The notes beneath the pieces were generated by a model that saw only the letters and a list, made by a program, of their open reading frames with translations, was not told where the DNA came from and searched no databases. Position numbers and translations under genes: made by a program. A stretch of DNA of 54,288 nucleotides, taken from DASTGO01 sp035719045 (GTDB taxonomy: Bacteria; Actinomycetota; Actinomycetes; Actinomycetales; Kineosporiaceae). Shown here one piece after another: positions 41,232 to 49,094 of this stretch. The DNA lies in NCBI GenBank assembly GCA_035719045.1, contig DASTGO010000035.1, positions 1 through 54,288 of the forward strand, read 5' to 3'. The first letter of the stretch is position 1, and each line of letters begins with the position of its first letter.

Positions 41232-42413
41232 TCAGCCGACCGCGCAACCGCCGGTGCCCACCTGCGCCGACGCGGTGCTGCCGGCCACCAGGTCAGCCCG
41301 CGACTCGCTCAGCGTCAGCGCGTACCCGGTCTGCGGGTCGTCCAGGGACTTGGCGAACACGATCCCGGCCACCGACCCGTCGACGGCCAGCAGCGGGCCA
41401 CCGGAGTTGCCGGGCTCGACCACGGCGTACAGCGAGTACACCTGCCGGGTCACCCCGGGCTGGCCGTAGATGTCCTCACCGCTGGCCTGGATGACCGAGC
41501 GCACCCGTGCCGGGGAGGAACTGAACGGGCCGTTGCGCGGGAAGCCCGCGACCACGGCGTCCTCCCCGTTGCCCTGGTCGTCGCCCAGCCGCAGCGCCGG
41601 GGCCTTCAGGCCGGGCACGGCGAGCACGGCGATGTCCCGCCTCGGGTCGAACAGCACCACCGTCGCGTCGTAGTGCCGGCCCACCCCCATCACCTGCACC
41701 GAGGGCGAGCGCACCCCGGCCACGACGTGCGCGTTCGTCGCCACCCGTTCCGGGGCCACGACGAAGCCGCTGCCCTCCTGGCCGCGGCTGCAGGCCCGGG
41801 CCTCACCGGTGATCTTCACCAGGCTCCTCTGGGCCTGGTGAAGGGTCACCGACGGCATCGCACCCGGGTCCGGCGCGGGGACCCGCAGGATCTGCTCCGG
41901 CCCGACCCCGGCGAACACCCGCGGGAAACTGCTGCCCGCCACCGCCTCCCGGAAGCTGTTCGCCAGGGTGGTGAGCCGGTCGGGGATGACCCTGTCGACC
42001 CCCGCCAGCACCCGCGAGGACGCCACCGCCCGGGCGACCGACGGAGACGGGCTGGCCCGCAGCGCACCACCGACGAACCACAGCACCAGTGCCACGCTGA
42101 CCAGCCCGGCGATGGCGCCGAGCAGTTGGTCGACCACCTGCACCGGCGGGAAGGTGAGCTGCTCGCGGACCTTCCCGCCGAGCATCGCGCCGAGCAACTG
42201 CCCGATCCAGGCCAGCAGCAGGACCGCGACCAGGACCAGGAACGAGCGCTGCAGGCCGGGCTGCAGGCCCTGGGTGAGCACCGGGACCAGGAACATCGCC
42301 ACCAGCGCCCCGCCGAGGAAGCCGCACAGCGAGAGCGCGCCCACGACGAGCCCCTGCCGGTAGCCGGAGATGGCGTACCACGCCATCACGATCAGCACGA
42401 CGAGGTCGGTCAT
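41232..42413 (-). CDS. marP: MarP-type periplasmic serine protease with CvpA domain
   Basis: 393-residue membrane protease. Residues 1-165: four CvpA-like membrane helices. Residues about 185-393: trypsin-like domain outside the membrane with His229 (TNAHVVAG), Asp260 (DIAVLAV) and Ser337 (GNSGGP) as triad. Cysteines flanking the protease domain (ACSRGQEG and the C-terminal GGCAVG) match the redox-sensitive disulfide of M. tuberculosis MarP (Rv3671c), which is needed for acid and oxidative stress resistance. The ATG overlaps the Nudix stop by 4 bp, third gene in the nth-nudix-marP operon. Confidence 0.95.
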   Translation of the reverse strand: MTDLVVLIVMAWYAISGYRQGLVVGALSLCGFLGGALVAMFLVPVLTQGLQPGLQRSFLVLVAVLLLAWIGQLLGAMLGGKVREQLTFPPVQVVDQLLGAIAGLVSVALVLWFVGGALRASPSPSVARAVASSRVLAGVDRVIPDRLTTLANSFREAVAGSSFPRVFAGVGPEQILRVPAPDPGAMPSVTLHQAQRSLVKITGEARACSRGQEGSGFVVAPERVATNAHVVAGVRSPSVQVMGVGRHYDATVVLFDPRRDIAVLAVPGLKAPALRLGDDQGNGEDAVVAGFPRNGPFSSSPARVRSVIQASGEDIYGQPGVTRQVYSLYAVVEPGNSGGPLLAVDGSVAGIVFAKSLDDPQTGYALTLSESRADLVAGSTASAQVGTGGCAVG

Positions 42414-43120
42414 GCGGTGCTCTCCCGGCTCGGTGGGCTCGACAGTTGCGGGCTGGGCCTGGGCACCGTCAGCGGCAGGGGCCGTACCCGGGTCAGCTCC
42501 CAGGGTCGCTCCCAGCCTGCGAGGCGGATCAGCCGGTCCAGGAGCCCGGCGGTGAAGCCCCAGACGAACAGCCCGCCGACCTCGAACCCCGGCCCGGTGT
42601 AGCCGCTGGGATGGGTCACCCGGAACCGGCGTCCCGGATCGGTGAGCTCCGCCAGCGGAACCCGGGCCACCCGGGCCACCTCCGCGGGGTCGGCCGGGCC
42701 GACCGGTGACGGCTGCGCCCACCAGGCCACCACGGGGGCCACGGCGAAGTCGCTGACCGGCAGGTACAGCTCGGGCAGCATGCCGGCCACCCGGACCCCG
42801 GCCGGGTCCAGCCCGGTCTCCTCCCGCGCCTCCCGCAGCGCGGCCTCGACCGGGCCCGCATCACCCGGGTCCAGGGCCCCGCCGGGGAAGGCGACCTGGC
42901 CGGCGTGCGAGCGCAGGGTGGCCGCCCGCTCGGTCAGCAGGACGTCCGGTCCGTCGGGCCCCTCGCCGAGCAGGATGAGCACCGCCGAGCGCCGGGGGGT
43001 GCGGTCCACCGGCGGGGTGAACACGCTCAGGTCATGCGCCCCGGCCGAGTCCAGGACGTCGAGGACCGGGGCGAACCAGGCCGGGAAGCCCTCGTCCGCG
43101 GGCGAGGTCACCGTGGTCAC
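42410..43120 (-). CDS. Nudix hydrolase, CoA-pyrophosphatase type
   Basis: 236-residue Nudix protein. The NuCoA motif LLTERAATLRSHAGQVAFPGG precedes a Nudix box with EAALREAREETGL, the combination found in coenzyme A diphosphatases (YeaB/NUDT7-like, Rv3672c). It should cleave CoA or its derivatives to phosphopantetheine and 3',5'-ADP. GTG start overlaps the nth stop (GTGA) and its own stop overlaps marP. In mycobacteria a TlpA-like thioredoxin gene sits between this gene and nth; here it is absent. Confidence 0.92.
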   Translation of the reverse strand: MTTVTSPADEGFPAWFAPVLDVLDSAGAHDLSVFTPPVDRTPRRSAVLILLGEGPDGPDVLLTERAATLRSHAGQVAFPGGALDPGDAGPVEAALREAREETGLDPAGVRVAGMLPELYLPVSDFAVAPVVAWWAQPSPVGPADPAEVARVARVPLAELTDPGRRFRVTHPSGYTGPGFEVGGLFVWGFTAGLLDRLIRLAGWERPWELTRVRPLPLTVPRPSPQLSSPPSRESTA

Positions 43121-43887
43121 CCGGCCGGTGGCGGGGGCAGGTGGCCGGCGCCCGGGTCCTCGCCGGGGGCCGGCTCCTTGACCAGCTTCGCGGCCGCCGC
43201 CGGGTCGGTCTCCCCGGCCCCGGAGGACGGGCACAGCGCGGCCACCGGGCAGGCCCCGCAGGCGGGCCTGCGGGCGTGGCAGATCCGCCGGCCGTGCCAG
43301 ATCAGCCGGTGGGACAGCATCGTCCAGTCCTTGCGCGGGAACAGGGCGGCGACCTCCCGCTCCACCGCCTCCGGGTCCTGCGACGCCGTCCAGCCGAAGC
43401 GGCGGGACAGTCGGCCGAAGTGGGTGTCCACGGTGATCCCCGGGACGCCGAAGGCGTTGCCCAGGACGACGTTCGCGGTCTTGCGACCCACCCCGGGCAG
43501 GGTCACCAACTGCTCCAGCCGGTCCGGGACCTGCCCGCCGAAGTCCCGCACCAGCCGGTCCCCGAGCTTGAGCAACGAGTCGGTCTTGGCCCGGAAGAAA
43601 CCGGTCGACTGGATCATGGTCTCCAGCTCGGTCCGGTCGGCGGCGGCGTAGTCGGCGGCGGTGCGGTACCGGGCGAACACGGCGGGGGTGACCTGGTTGA
43701 CCCGCACGTCGGTGCACTGCGCGGACAGGATGGTGGCCACCAGCAGCTCCAGCGGGCTGCCGAAGTCCAGTTCGCAGTGGGCGTCGGGGTAGCGCTGCGC
43801 CAGCAGCCGGTGGATCTTCCGGGCCCGCCTGGTCAGCGCCAGGGACGTCTCCTCCGCCACCGCCGGGGAACCCGCTGCCACGCCCAC
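43117..43887 (-). CDS. nth: Endonuclease III
   Basis: 256-residue DNA glycosylase/AP lyase of base excision repair, acting on oxidised pyrimidines. Helix-hairpin-helix LPGVGRKTANVVL with catalytic Lys136, catalytic Asp154 in ITVDTHFGRL (18 residues apart as in E. coli), and the C-x6-C-x2-C-x5-C iron-sulfur cluster loop (CHARRPACGACPVAALC). The C-terminal tail is Pro-rich. Start: GTG at 43887 with TACGCT seven nt upstream (43899-43894), a leaderless-type promoter; the TTG at 43929 is the longest alternative. First gene of the nth-nudix-marP operon. Confidence 0.96.
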   Translation of the reverse strand: MGVAAGSPAVAEETSLALTRRARKIHRLLAQRYPDAHCELDFGSPLELLVATILSAQCTDVRVNQVTPAVFARYRTAADYAAADRTELETMIQSTGFFRAKTDSLLKLGDRLVRDFGGQVPDRLEQLVTLPGVGRKTANVVLGNAFGVPGITVDTHFGRLSRRFGWTASQDPEAVEREVAALFPRKDWTMLSHRLIWHGRRICHARRPACGACPVAALCPSSGAGETDPAAAAKLVKEPAPGEDPGAGHLPPPPAG

Positions 43888-44177
43888 CGGCACAGCGTAC
43901 GGTGCCACGCCGGGTGACGGCCCGGCCAACCTGGGCGGACGGCCGCCCGGGACGCTCCTCCCGGCGGCGCCGGCGGGCCCGCAGGGGTCGGTCTGGGCGG
44001 GCCGGGTGACCGCGGCTCGGCGAGCGGGTGAGGGGGCTGAGCCGGAGGGGTGGTCAGGGCGTCGGCCCGCTCAAGACGCCACCCGGCAGCGACGATCCGC
44101 CAACCAGAACACCCGGGTTGACCTGCACCGATACCGGTCGGGACGGTCGTCGGGGCGGGTGGAGGGAGGCGGGGAGA

Positions 44178-44702
44178 GTGTCCTTGGCAGCCGAGGCTGA
44201 CCTGCCCCTGGAGGAGCTGCTGGATCGCCGGCGCGCCCTGCTCGCGGAACTGCGCGACGTGGAGCACTGGCGGCGGCTGGCCGAGGCCCGCCTGGACCTG
44301 GCGGTGGCCGCGGTCACCGACATCGACGAGCTGGCCCGCCGGCAGACCCCCTGCACCCGGCTGGCCCCCTACGGCCTGCACCTGCGGGTCGGGATCCCGG
44401 ATCCCGGGCAGGCACTGCCGGAGACGGCGGCGCTGCTGCGGCTACGGTCGGTGCTGGAGGAGCTGGAGACCTACGCCGCCGCCCTGCGCCGCTCCTGTGC
44501 CGAGGTGACCATCCAGGTGCGTCAGCGGATGGACGCGGAGGGTTATCTCGAGGCGATCATGGCCGGGCCCCGCAGCGACGCTGCGGATCATCCCGGACCC
44601 CGGCGCGCCGTCACCCGCCGCACCCGCAGCGCCCGCCGGACCAGCCCGTCCGCCCCGCAGAAGATCACGGTCCGTCACCCCGGCCCGCCGGGCACTCCGT
44701 AG
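44178..44702 (+). CDS. Helical protein of unknown function upstream of crp
   Basis: 174 residues. Two long amphipathic helices, EELLDRRRALLAELRDVEHW...ARLDLAVAAV (about residues 10-45) and LRSVLEELETYAAALRRS...QRMDAEG (about 85-120), flank a short PCTRLAPYGLHLRVGIP segment; the tail is basic and Pro-rich. No membrane helix or signal. The paired helices remind me weakly of RsiG-type anti-sigma proteins, but the diagnostic E(x3)S(x2)R(x3)Q(x3)D motif is not intact (only R-x3-E-x3-D is seen). GTG at 44178 follows GGAGG by eight nt. It precedes crp by 155 bp, which has its own promoter. Unknown function. Confidence 0.75.
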   Translation: MSLAAEADLPLEELLDRRRALLAELRDVEHWRRLAEARLDLAVAAVTDIDELARRQTPCTRLAPYGLHLRVGIPDPGQALPETAALLRLRSVLEELETYAAALRRSCAEVTIQVRQRMDAEGYLEAIMAGPRSDAADHPGPRRAVTRRTRSARRTSPSAPQKITVRHPGPPGTP

Positions 44703-44755
44703 CGACCAGGTATGGTGACCGTCTGTCGATCAATGCACACCGCCATCCTCATCGG

Positions 44756-44783
44756 TTGCGGAATCCGGGCCACCCGGCATACT
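44756..44783 (+). promoter_or_regulatory. Candidate crp promoter
   Basis: TTGCGG (44756-44761), 16-nt spacer and CATACT (44778-44783). It would give a leader of about 65 nt before the GTG of crp. Confidence 0.45.
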
Positions 44784-44857
44784 GACCCCCTTGTGCGTGC
44801 GGCAGACTGCAGACAGTGTTGCCGCGGAGGGCGGCGCAAGGGTTGAGGGAGGACCCC

Positions 44858-45535
44858 GTGGACGACGACGTGGTGCGTCAGGCGCCGCTGTTCGCCGCGC
44901 TCGACGACGAGGCGGCCGAGGCACTCCACGCGAACATGACGCGCACCGAGCTGACCCGGGGCGAGGTCCTGTTCCACGAGGGTGACCCGGGTGACCGCCT
45001 CTACGTGATCGTGGAGGGCAAGGTGAAGCTCGGCCGGACCTCCGGGGACGGGCGTGAGAACCTGCTGGCCATTCTCGGACCGGGTGAGATGTTCGGCGAG
45101 TTGTCGCTGTTCGACCCGGGCCCGCGCAACGCGACGGCGACCGCCGTGTCCGACGCGGTGCTGATCGGGCTGGGCAGCGAGGACCTGGTGTCCTGGCTGA
45201 CCGGGCGGCCCGACGTGTCCCGCCAGCTGCTGCGCGCCCTGGCCCGGCGGCTGCGGCGGACCAACGAGAACCTGGCTGACCTGGTGTTCTCGGATGTCCC
45301 CGGCCGGGTGGCCAAGGCCCTGCTCGACCTGTCCGAGCGGTTCGGCCGGCCCACCGACGACGGCCTGCGGGTGGCCCACGACCTCACCCAGGAAGAGCTC
45401 GCCCAGCTCGTCGGCGCCTCCCGCGAGACGGTGAACAAGGCACTGGCCGACTTCGCCTCCCGGGGCTGGCTGCGCCTGGAGGCCCGGGCGGTCGTCCTGC
45501 TCGACATCGACCGGCTCCGCAAGCGCGCCCGCTGA
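44858..45535 (+). CDS. crp: Crp/Fnr family cAMP-responsive regulator
   Basis: 225 residues, nearly the length of M. tuberculosis Crp (Rv3676) and very similar along the sequence. N-terminal cyclic-nucleotide-binding beta-roll with GDRLYVIVEGKVKLGR and the phosphate-binding cassette FGELSLFDPGPRNATATA, a linker helix LLRALARRLRRTNENLADL and a C-terminal winged helix with LTQEELAQLVGASRETVNKAL. DNA-recognition residues RETVNK are the same as in Rv3676, so the target should be TGTGA-N6-TCACA; such sites occur in this window before actP and acs. GTG start at 44858 with GAGGGAGG upstream. Followed by tandem small hairpins. Confidence 0.96.
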   Translation: MDDDVVRQAPLFAALDDEAAEALHANMTRTELTRGEVLFHEGDPGDRLYVIVEGKVKLGRTSGDGRENLLAILGPGEMFGELSLFDPGPRNATATAVSDAVLIGLGSEDLVSWLTGRPDVSRQLLRALARRLRRTNENLADLVFSDVPGRVAKALLDLSERFGRPTDDGLRVAHDLTQEELAQLVGASRETVNKALADFASRGWLRLEARAVVLLDIDRLRKRAR

Positions 45536-45540
45536 ACCGA

Positions 45541-45581
45541 CGCCCGTCCGGGCGGTCCGCTGATCGGATGCCCGTCCGGGC
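45541..45581 (+). terminator. Tandem hairpins after crp
   Basis: CGCCCGTCCGGGCG (45541-45554) and GCCCGTCCGGGC (45570-45581), two short perfect GC palindromes right after the crp stop. No T-run. Confidence 0.5.
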
Positions 45582-45619
45582 GGCCCGGCCCACGCCGGGT
45601 CGCCGCGGGCGGGGTGGCA

Positions 45620-45638
45620 GGCCCGTCACCCACGGGCC
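45620..45638 (-). terminator. Hairpin after the metallo-beta-lactamase gene
   Basis: GGCCCGT-CACCC-ACGGGCC, a perfect 7-bp stem with 5-nt loop, 16 bp past the stop of the minus-strand gene. Confidence 0.6.
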
Positions 45639-45653
45639 GGCGGGTGCGGTCCG

Positions 45654-46484
45654 TCAGCGGGTGCGGTCCACCGGGCCCTGGGCACCGGCCTCGCCCAGGT
45701 AGTCCAGCTGGGCCCGGACGCTGAGCTCCGCCGCGGGCCACAGCGACCGGTCCACGTCCGCGTACACCCGCTCCACGACCTCCCGGGCGGCCCGGGCACC
45801 GTCCGCCACCGCGGCGGACACCTGGGCCAGGCGCTCCCGCCGGTGGCGCAGGTAGTGGCGGACCACCTCACCCGGCCTCGGCAGCACCGGGCCGTGCCCG
45901 GGGAACACCCAGTCCGGCTCGGCGTCGGCGCACACTCCCTCCAGTGTGTGCAGCGACGCCAGGTAGTCCACGAGCCGCCCGTCGGGAGGGGCCACTACGG
46001 TGGTGCCGCGACCGAGCACGGTGTCCCCGGTGAGCAGGGCTCCGGCGGCCGGCAGCAGGAAGCACAGCGAGTCGCCGCTGTGCCCGGGGGTGGCGACCAC
46101 CCGCAGCTCCAGCTCCCCGGCGGCCACCACGTCGCCGTCCGCCAGGCCCTCCCCGCCCAGCCGTTGCGCGGGGTCCAGGGCCCGGACCCCGGCACCGGAC
46201 AGCTCGGCGAACCGCCGGGCCCCGGCACCGTGGTCGGGGTGCCCGTGGGTGAGCAGGACCGACACCACCCGGGCACCACGCTCGCGGACCGCGGCCAGGA
46301 CGGCATGCAGATGTCCCTCGTCGTCCGGCCCGGGGTCCACGACCAGGGCGCTGTTCGAACCCGGCGCTGACAGCACCCAGGTGTTCGTCCCGTCCAGGGT
46401 CAGCGGCCCCGGATTGGGTGCCAGCACACAGCGCGCCAGCGGATGCGGTTCGCCGCCGAGCCACCGGCCGTCCCCGGCGGTCAC
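45654..46484 (-). CDS. Metallo-beta-lactamase-fold hydrolase (LACTB2/glyoxalase II-like)
   Basis: 276-residue metal-dependent hydrolase, equivalent to Rv3677c by position. The substrate-entry region NPGPLTLDGTNTWVL is typical for the LACTB2-like group; metal ligands lie in LLTHGHPDHGAG (HxHxDH), PGHSGDS and GDTVLG, and PGHGPV. A C-terminal helical domain (RHYLRHRRERLAQV) completes the LACTB2 architecture. In eukaryotes LACTB2 is an RNase; the bacterial role is unknown. GTG start overlaps the Nudix stop by 4 bp. Confidence 0.92.
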   Translation of the reverse strand: MTAGDGRWLGGEPHPLARCVLAPNPGPLTLDGTNTWVLSAPGSNSALVVDPGPDDEGHLHAVLAAVRERGARVVSVLLTHGHPDHGAGARRFAELSGAGVRALDPAQRLGGEGLADGDVVAAGELELRVVATPGHSGDSLCFLLPAAGALLTGDTVLGRGTTVVAPPDGRLVDYLASLHTLEGVCADAEPDWVFPGHGPVLPRPGEVVRHYLRHRRERLAQVSAAVADGARAAREVVERVYADVDRSLWPAAELSVRAQLDYLGEAGAQGPVDRTR

Positions 46485-47407
46485 GACCGGGGCTCCCCGC
46501 CGCCGGACCCGTCCAGGTCCACCTCGACCAGCAGCCGCCCGTCGGGTCCCGGCACCACCCAGGGCATCACCGGCCGGATCCGGCGCGGGGCGGCCAGCAG
46601 CGCCGAGACCGACCCCGCCGCGGCCAGTTCCTCCAGGCACACCACGGTCGGCGGGAGCATCGGGGCCGCACCGGTCGCGCACTGCCCGACCGCCGCGGCG
46701 GCGGACAGCCAGCGCGCCTGCTCCCCCTCCCCGCCGAGGTCGCGGGCCTGCTGCCCGGGCGGCATCCCGGCGACGAAGAACCGGGTGTCGTAGCGGCGAC
46801 CCTCGGCGGGCGGAGTCACCCAGTGCGCCCAGGGCCGCAGCAGTTCGGCCCGCAGCACCAGCCCGGCCTCGGACAGCAGCTCCGCCAGCCCGATCCGGCC
46901 CTCGGACAACCGGCGCTGCCGGTCGGCCCACACCCCGCCCCACTCCCCTGCGGCCAGCCCCGGCACCGGACCGCCGTCCGGGGTCCCGGCCAGCAGCACG
47001 CCGCACTCCTCGAAGGTCTCCCGGACCGCTGCCACCACCAGGGCCCGGGCCAGCGGGACGTCCGCCGACAGAGCCGCGGCGAACTCCTCCGGCCCCGGTC
47101 CATGCCACGCCACCGCCGGGTCACCGTCCCGTTCGTCCACCCGCCCACCGGGGAACACGTGCATGCCGGCCGCGAACTGCATGCCGGCCACCCGGCGGAA
47201 GACGAACACCTCCACCCCGCCGCAGACCCCTGCCACGGCCGGATCCGTCCCGGCTCCCGGCACCGTGCCTGTGCTGTTGCCGGGCCCGCCCGGGGGCGAG
47301 AGGGTGACGGGGTCGCGGACCAGCATCACGGTGGCCGCAGGTCGCGCCGGTGACGGCGAACCGGTCACCGCGTCGGCCGAGCGGCCGAGGGGGAACTGGC
47401 GGAGCAT
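46481..47407 (-). CDS. Nudix hydrolase (NUDT19-like)
   Basis: 308-residue Nudix-fold protein of the longer NUDT19-like type: the GG of HVFPGGRVDE is separated by an insert of about 40 residues from the Nudix helix VVAAVRETFEECGVLL, which keeps RExxEExG in the form RETFEECG. A C-terminal segment RRYDTRFFVAGMPPGQ is typical of this group. CoA or other nucleoside diphosphate derivatives are possible substrates. ATG at 47407 with GGAGGTACGC upstream. Coupled by GTGA to the metallo-beta-lactamase gene and divergent from the MerR gene across 158 bp. Confidence 0.9.
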   Translation of the reverse strand: MLRQFPLGRSADAVTGSPSPARPAATVMLVRDPVTLSPPGGPGNSTGTVPGAGTDPAVAGVCGGVEVFVFRRVAGMQFAAGMHVFPGGRVDERDGDPAVAWHGPGPEEFAAALSADVPLARALVVAAVRETFEECGVLLAGTPDGGPVPGLAAGEWGGVWADRQRRLSEGRIGLAELLSEAGLVLRAELLRPWAHWVTPPAEGRRYDTRFFVAGMPPGQQARDLGGEGEQARWLSAAAAVGQCATGAAPMLPPTVVCLEELAAAGSVSALLAAPRRIRPVMPWVVPGPDGRLLVEVDLDGSGGGEPRS

Positions 47408-47565
47408 GCGTACCTCCAGGTCACCAGGTGGTCCGTGACGGGACGACAGCCCGAGTCACGATCTACTAGTGTTCGCGTTTCAAGCTAGGGCCGGAGCGGT
47501 GCTGGGGGCACTCCCGGCCTCCGATCAGCGGTCTAGGGATGCGGCCGCCTGCACGGGGACGAGGA

Positions 47566-48231
47566 ATGGGGGAAGGACAACGCTTCACGCTCGACCAGTT
47601 GGCCGAGGCGACGGGGATGACGCCACGCAATGTCCGGGCGTACCAGACACGGGGACTTATCGCACGACCCACCCGTGAGGGGCGACGCTCGGTCTACGGG
47701 GCCGAACACGTGCGACAGATCCTGGCGATCCAGCGGGCCAGGGCAGAAGGAGCCTCGCTGGAACTGCTGTCCGGGGTGGTCGCCGGCGGCGGATCCATCG
47801 ACCACGACGACGGAGGCTGGCTTCCCGGGGCACGGACCGGGCGTGGTGCCCGGCGCTCCCGGCGGGCGGACCTGCAGCCGCTGCTGACCAGGATCGGGTC
47901 CGCCCGGACGGCGCCGGTCCAGCAACTCGTCGAGCAACTCGCCTCGATCGGGCTGATCCGCCAGGACGGCGCACGGACGCTCATCGGCCGGGAGTTGGCC
48001 ACCAGCATGACCGCCCTGCGGCGGCAGGGCTTCCCGCCCTCCGCCGTGATCGCGGTCGCCCAGCACGCGGCGGCGGCGGCGGCCCCGCTGGTGGAGGACC
48101 TGCTGCGCGTCCTGGAGGACGTGACGGGCGGGCGACACGCCCCGGCGGCCGCCGGGCACACGGCAGACCTGGCCGCCGGGATCGTCCGGGATGCTCTGGC
48201 CGCCCGGCTGCTGCTGCAGCGCCAGGACTGA
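47566..48231 (+). CDS. MerR-family transcriptional regulator
   Basis: 221 residues. N-terminal winged helix-turn-helix with LDQLAEATGMTPRNVRAYQTRGLIARPTREG-like order (residues about 7-40) and wing SVYGAEHVRQILAIQ; a linker with Gly/Asp/Arg-rich sequence; a C-terminal helical effector region rich in Ala without cysteines, so not a metal sensor. I prefer the ATG at 47566; one at 47539 is in frame. Divergent from the Nudix operon, which is the likely target; effector unknown. A perfect convergent terminator lies downstream. Confidence 0.88.
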   Translation: MGEGQRFTLDQLAEATGMTPRNVRAYQTRGLIARPTREGRRSVYGAEHVRQILAIQRARAEGASLELLSGVVAGGGSIDHDDGGWLPGARTGRGARRSRRADLQPLLTRIGSARTAPVQQLVEQLASIGLIRQDGARTLIGRELATSMTALRRQGFPPSAVIAVAQHAAAAAAPLVEDLLRVLEDVTGGRHAPAAAGHTADLAAGIVRDALAARLLLQRQD

Positions 48232-48243
48232 GCGGCGCCGAAC

Positions 48244-48291
48244 GGGCCGCGACCGCCTCCTCGGAACTCCCGCAGGAGGCGGTCGGGGCCC
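48244..48291. terminator. Bidirectional terminator between MerR and ridA genes
   Basis: 18-bp stem with one mismatch (left arm GGGCCGCGACCGCCTCCT at 48244-48261, right arm 48274-48291) and a 12-nt loop, in the 66 bp between two convergent genes. Confidence 0.88.
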
Positions 48292-48297
48292 GCCAGG

Positions 48298-48786
48298 TCA
48301 GCGGAAGGCCGCGACGAGTTCGATCTCGACCGGGGAGTCCAGCGGCAGCACGGCGACCCCGACCGCACTGCGGGCATGTACCCCCGCGTCGCCGAACACC
48401 TCGCCCAGCAGCAGGCTGGCGCCGTTGACCACGCCCGGCTGCCCGGTGAACGACGGGTCGCTGGCGACGAAGCCGACCACCTTCACGATCCGGGTGATCC
48501 GGTCCAGGCCGCCCAGCACGGAGGCCACTGCGGCCAGGGCGTTGAGCGCGGCGACCCGGGCCAGGTGGGAGGCGTCGGCGGGCGGGACCAGTCCCGGACC
48601 CTCACCGACCTTCCCGGTGGCCGGCAGCGCCCCGTCGACGAAGGGCAGCTGCCCGGAGGTCCACACCCGGTCGCCGTCGACCACGGCGGGCACGTACGCC
48701 GCCACCGGAGCCGCCACGGCGGGCAGGGTCAGCCCGAGCTCGGCGAGCCGGGCGGCGATCCGGCCGCCCTCCGGCGCGGCGCTCAC
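48298..48786 (-). CDS. ridA: RidA family protein
   Basis: 162-residue YjgF/YER057c/UK114 (RidA) family member of the longer, Rv3678c-like type. Family landmarks: VWTSGQLPFVDG, NALAAVASVLGGLDRITRIVKVVGFVAS and ARSAVGVAVLPLDSPVEIE; the Arg of the ARSAVGV segment is the one that in RidA binds the imine/enamine substrate. It should deaminate reactive enamines or have a related protective role. GTG start overlaps the stop of the DUF4177 gene (GTGA). Confidence 0.92.
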   Translation of the reverse strand: MSAAPEGGRIAARLAELGLTLPAVAAPVAAYVPAVVDGDRVWTSGQLPFVDGALPATGKVGEGPGLVPPADASHLARVAALNALAAVASVLGGLDRITRIVKVVGFVASDPSFTGQPGVVNGASLLLGEVFGDAGVHARSAVGVAVLPLDSPVEIELVAAFR

Positions 48787-48935
48787 CGGGGCCGCTTGAG
48801 GTAGGCGACCAGGCCCTGGCCGTCCGGTCCCGGGACCACCTGGACGAGTTCCCACCCGTCCTCACCCCACTGGTCGAGGATCTGCTTGGTCGCGTGCACG
48901 ATGAGCGGCACGGTGGCGTACTCCCACTGCGGCAT
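48783..48935 (-). CDS. DUF4177 small protein
   Basis: A 50-residue protein. The sequence begins MPQWEYATVPLIVHATKQIL, and continues with DQWGEDGWELVQVVPG and GLVAYLKRP, the typical DUF4177 pattern (WEY near the start and GWELV in the middle); it corresponds in position to Rv3678A. ATG at 48935 with TACGCT eight nt upstream (48948-48943), suggesting a leaderless mRNA. Translationally coupled to ridA. Function unknown. Confidence 0.92.
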   Translation of the reverse strand: MPQWEYATVPLIVHATKQILDQWGEDGWELVQVVPGPDGQGLVAYLKRPR

Positions 48936-49094
48936 GGCGCGCAGCGTAGCGGGACGGGCGCGGACCGGCGCGCCGCGCCCTTCCGATCACGTCCCGGCGG
49001 CGTCCTGCCCGGCTCGCGGACCCCCGCGTCACCCCGGACGCTCCGACTCCCGACCTGGACGGCCCGGCCGGCGGACAGCATCTACGCTCGAGGG

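Noticed and set aside
45541..45581. CRP autoregulatory site after crp
   Set aside because: The palindromes are GC-only hairpins right after the stop codon and lack TGTGA arms.
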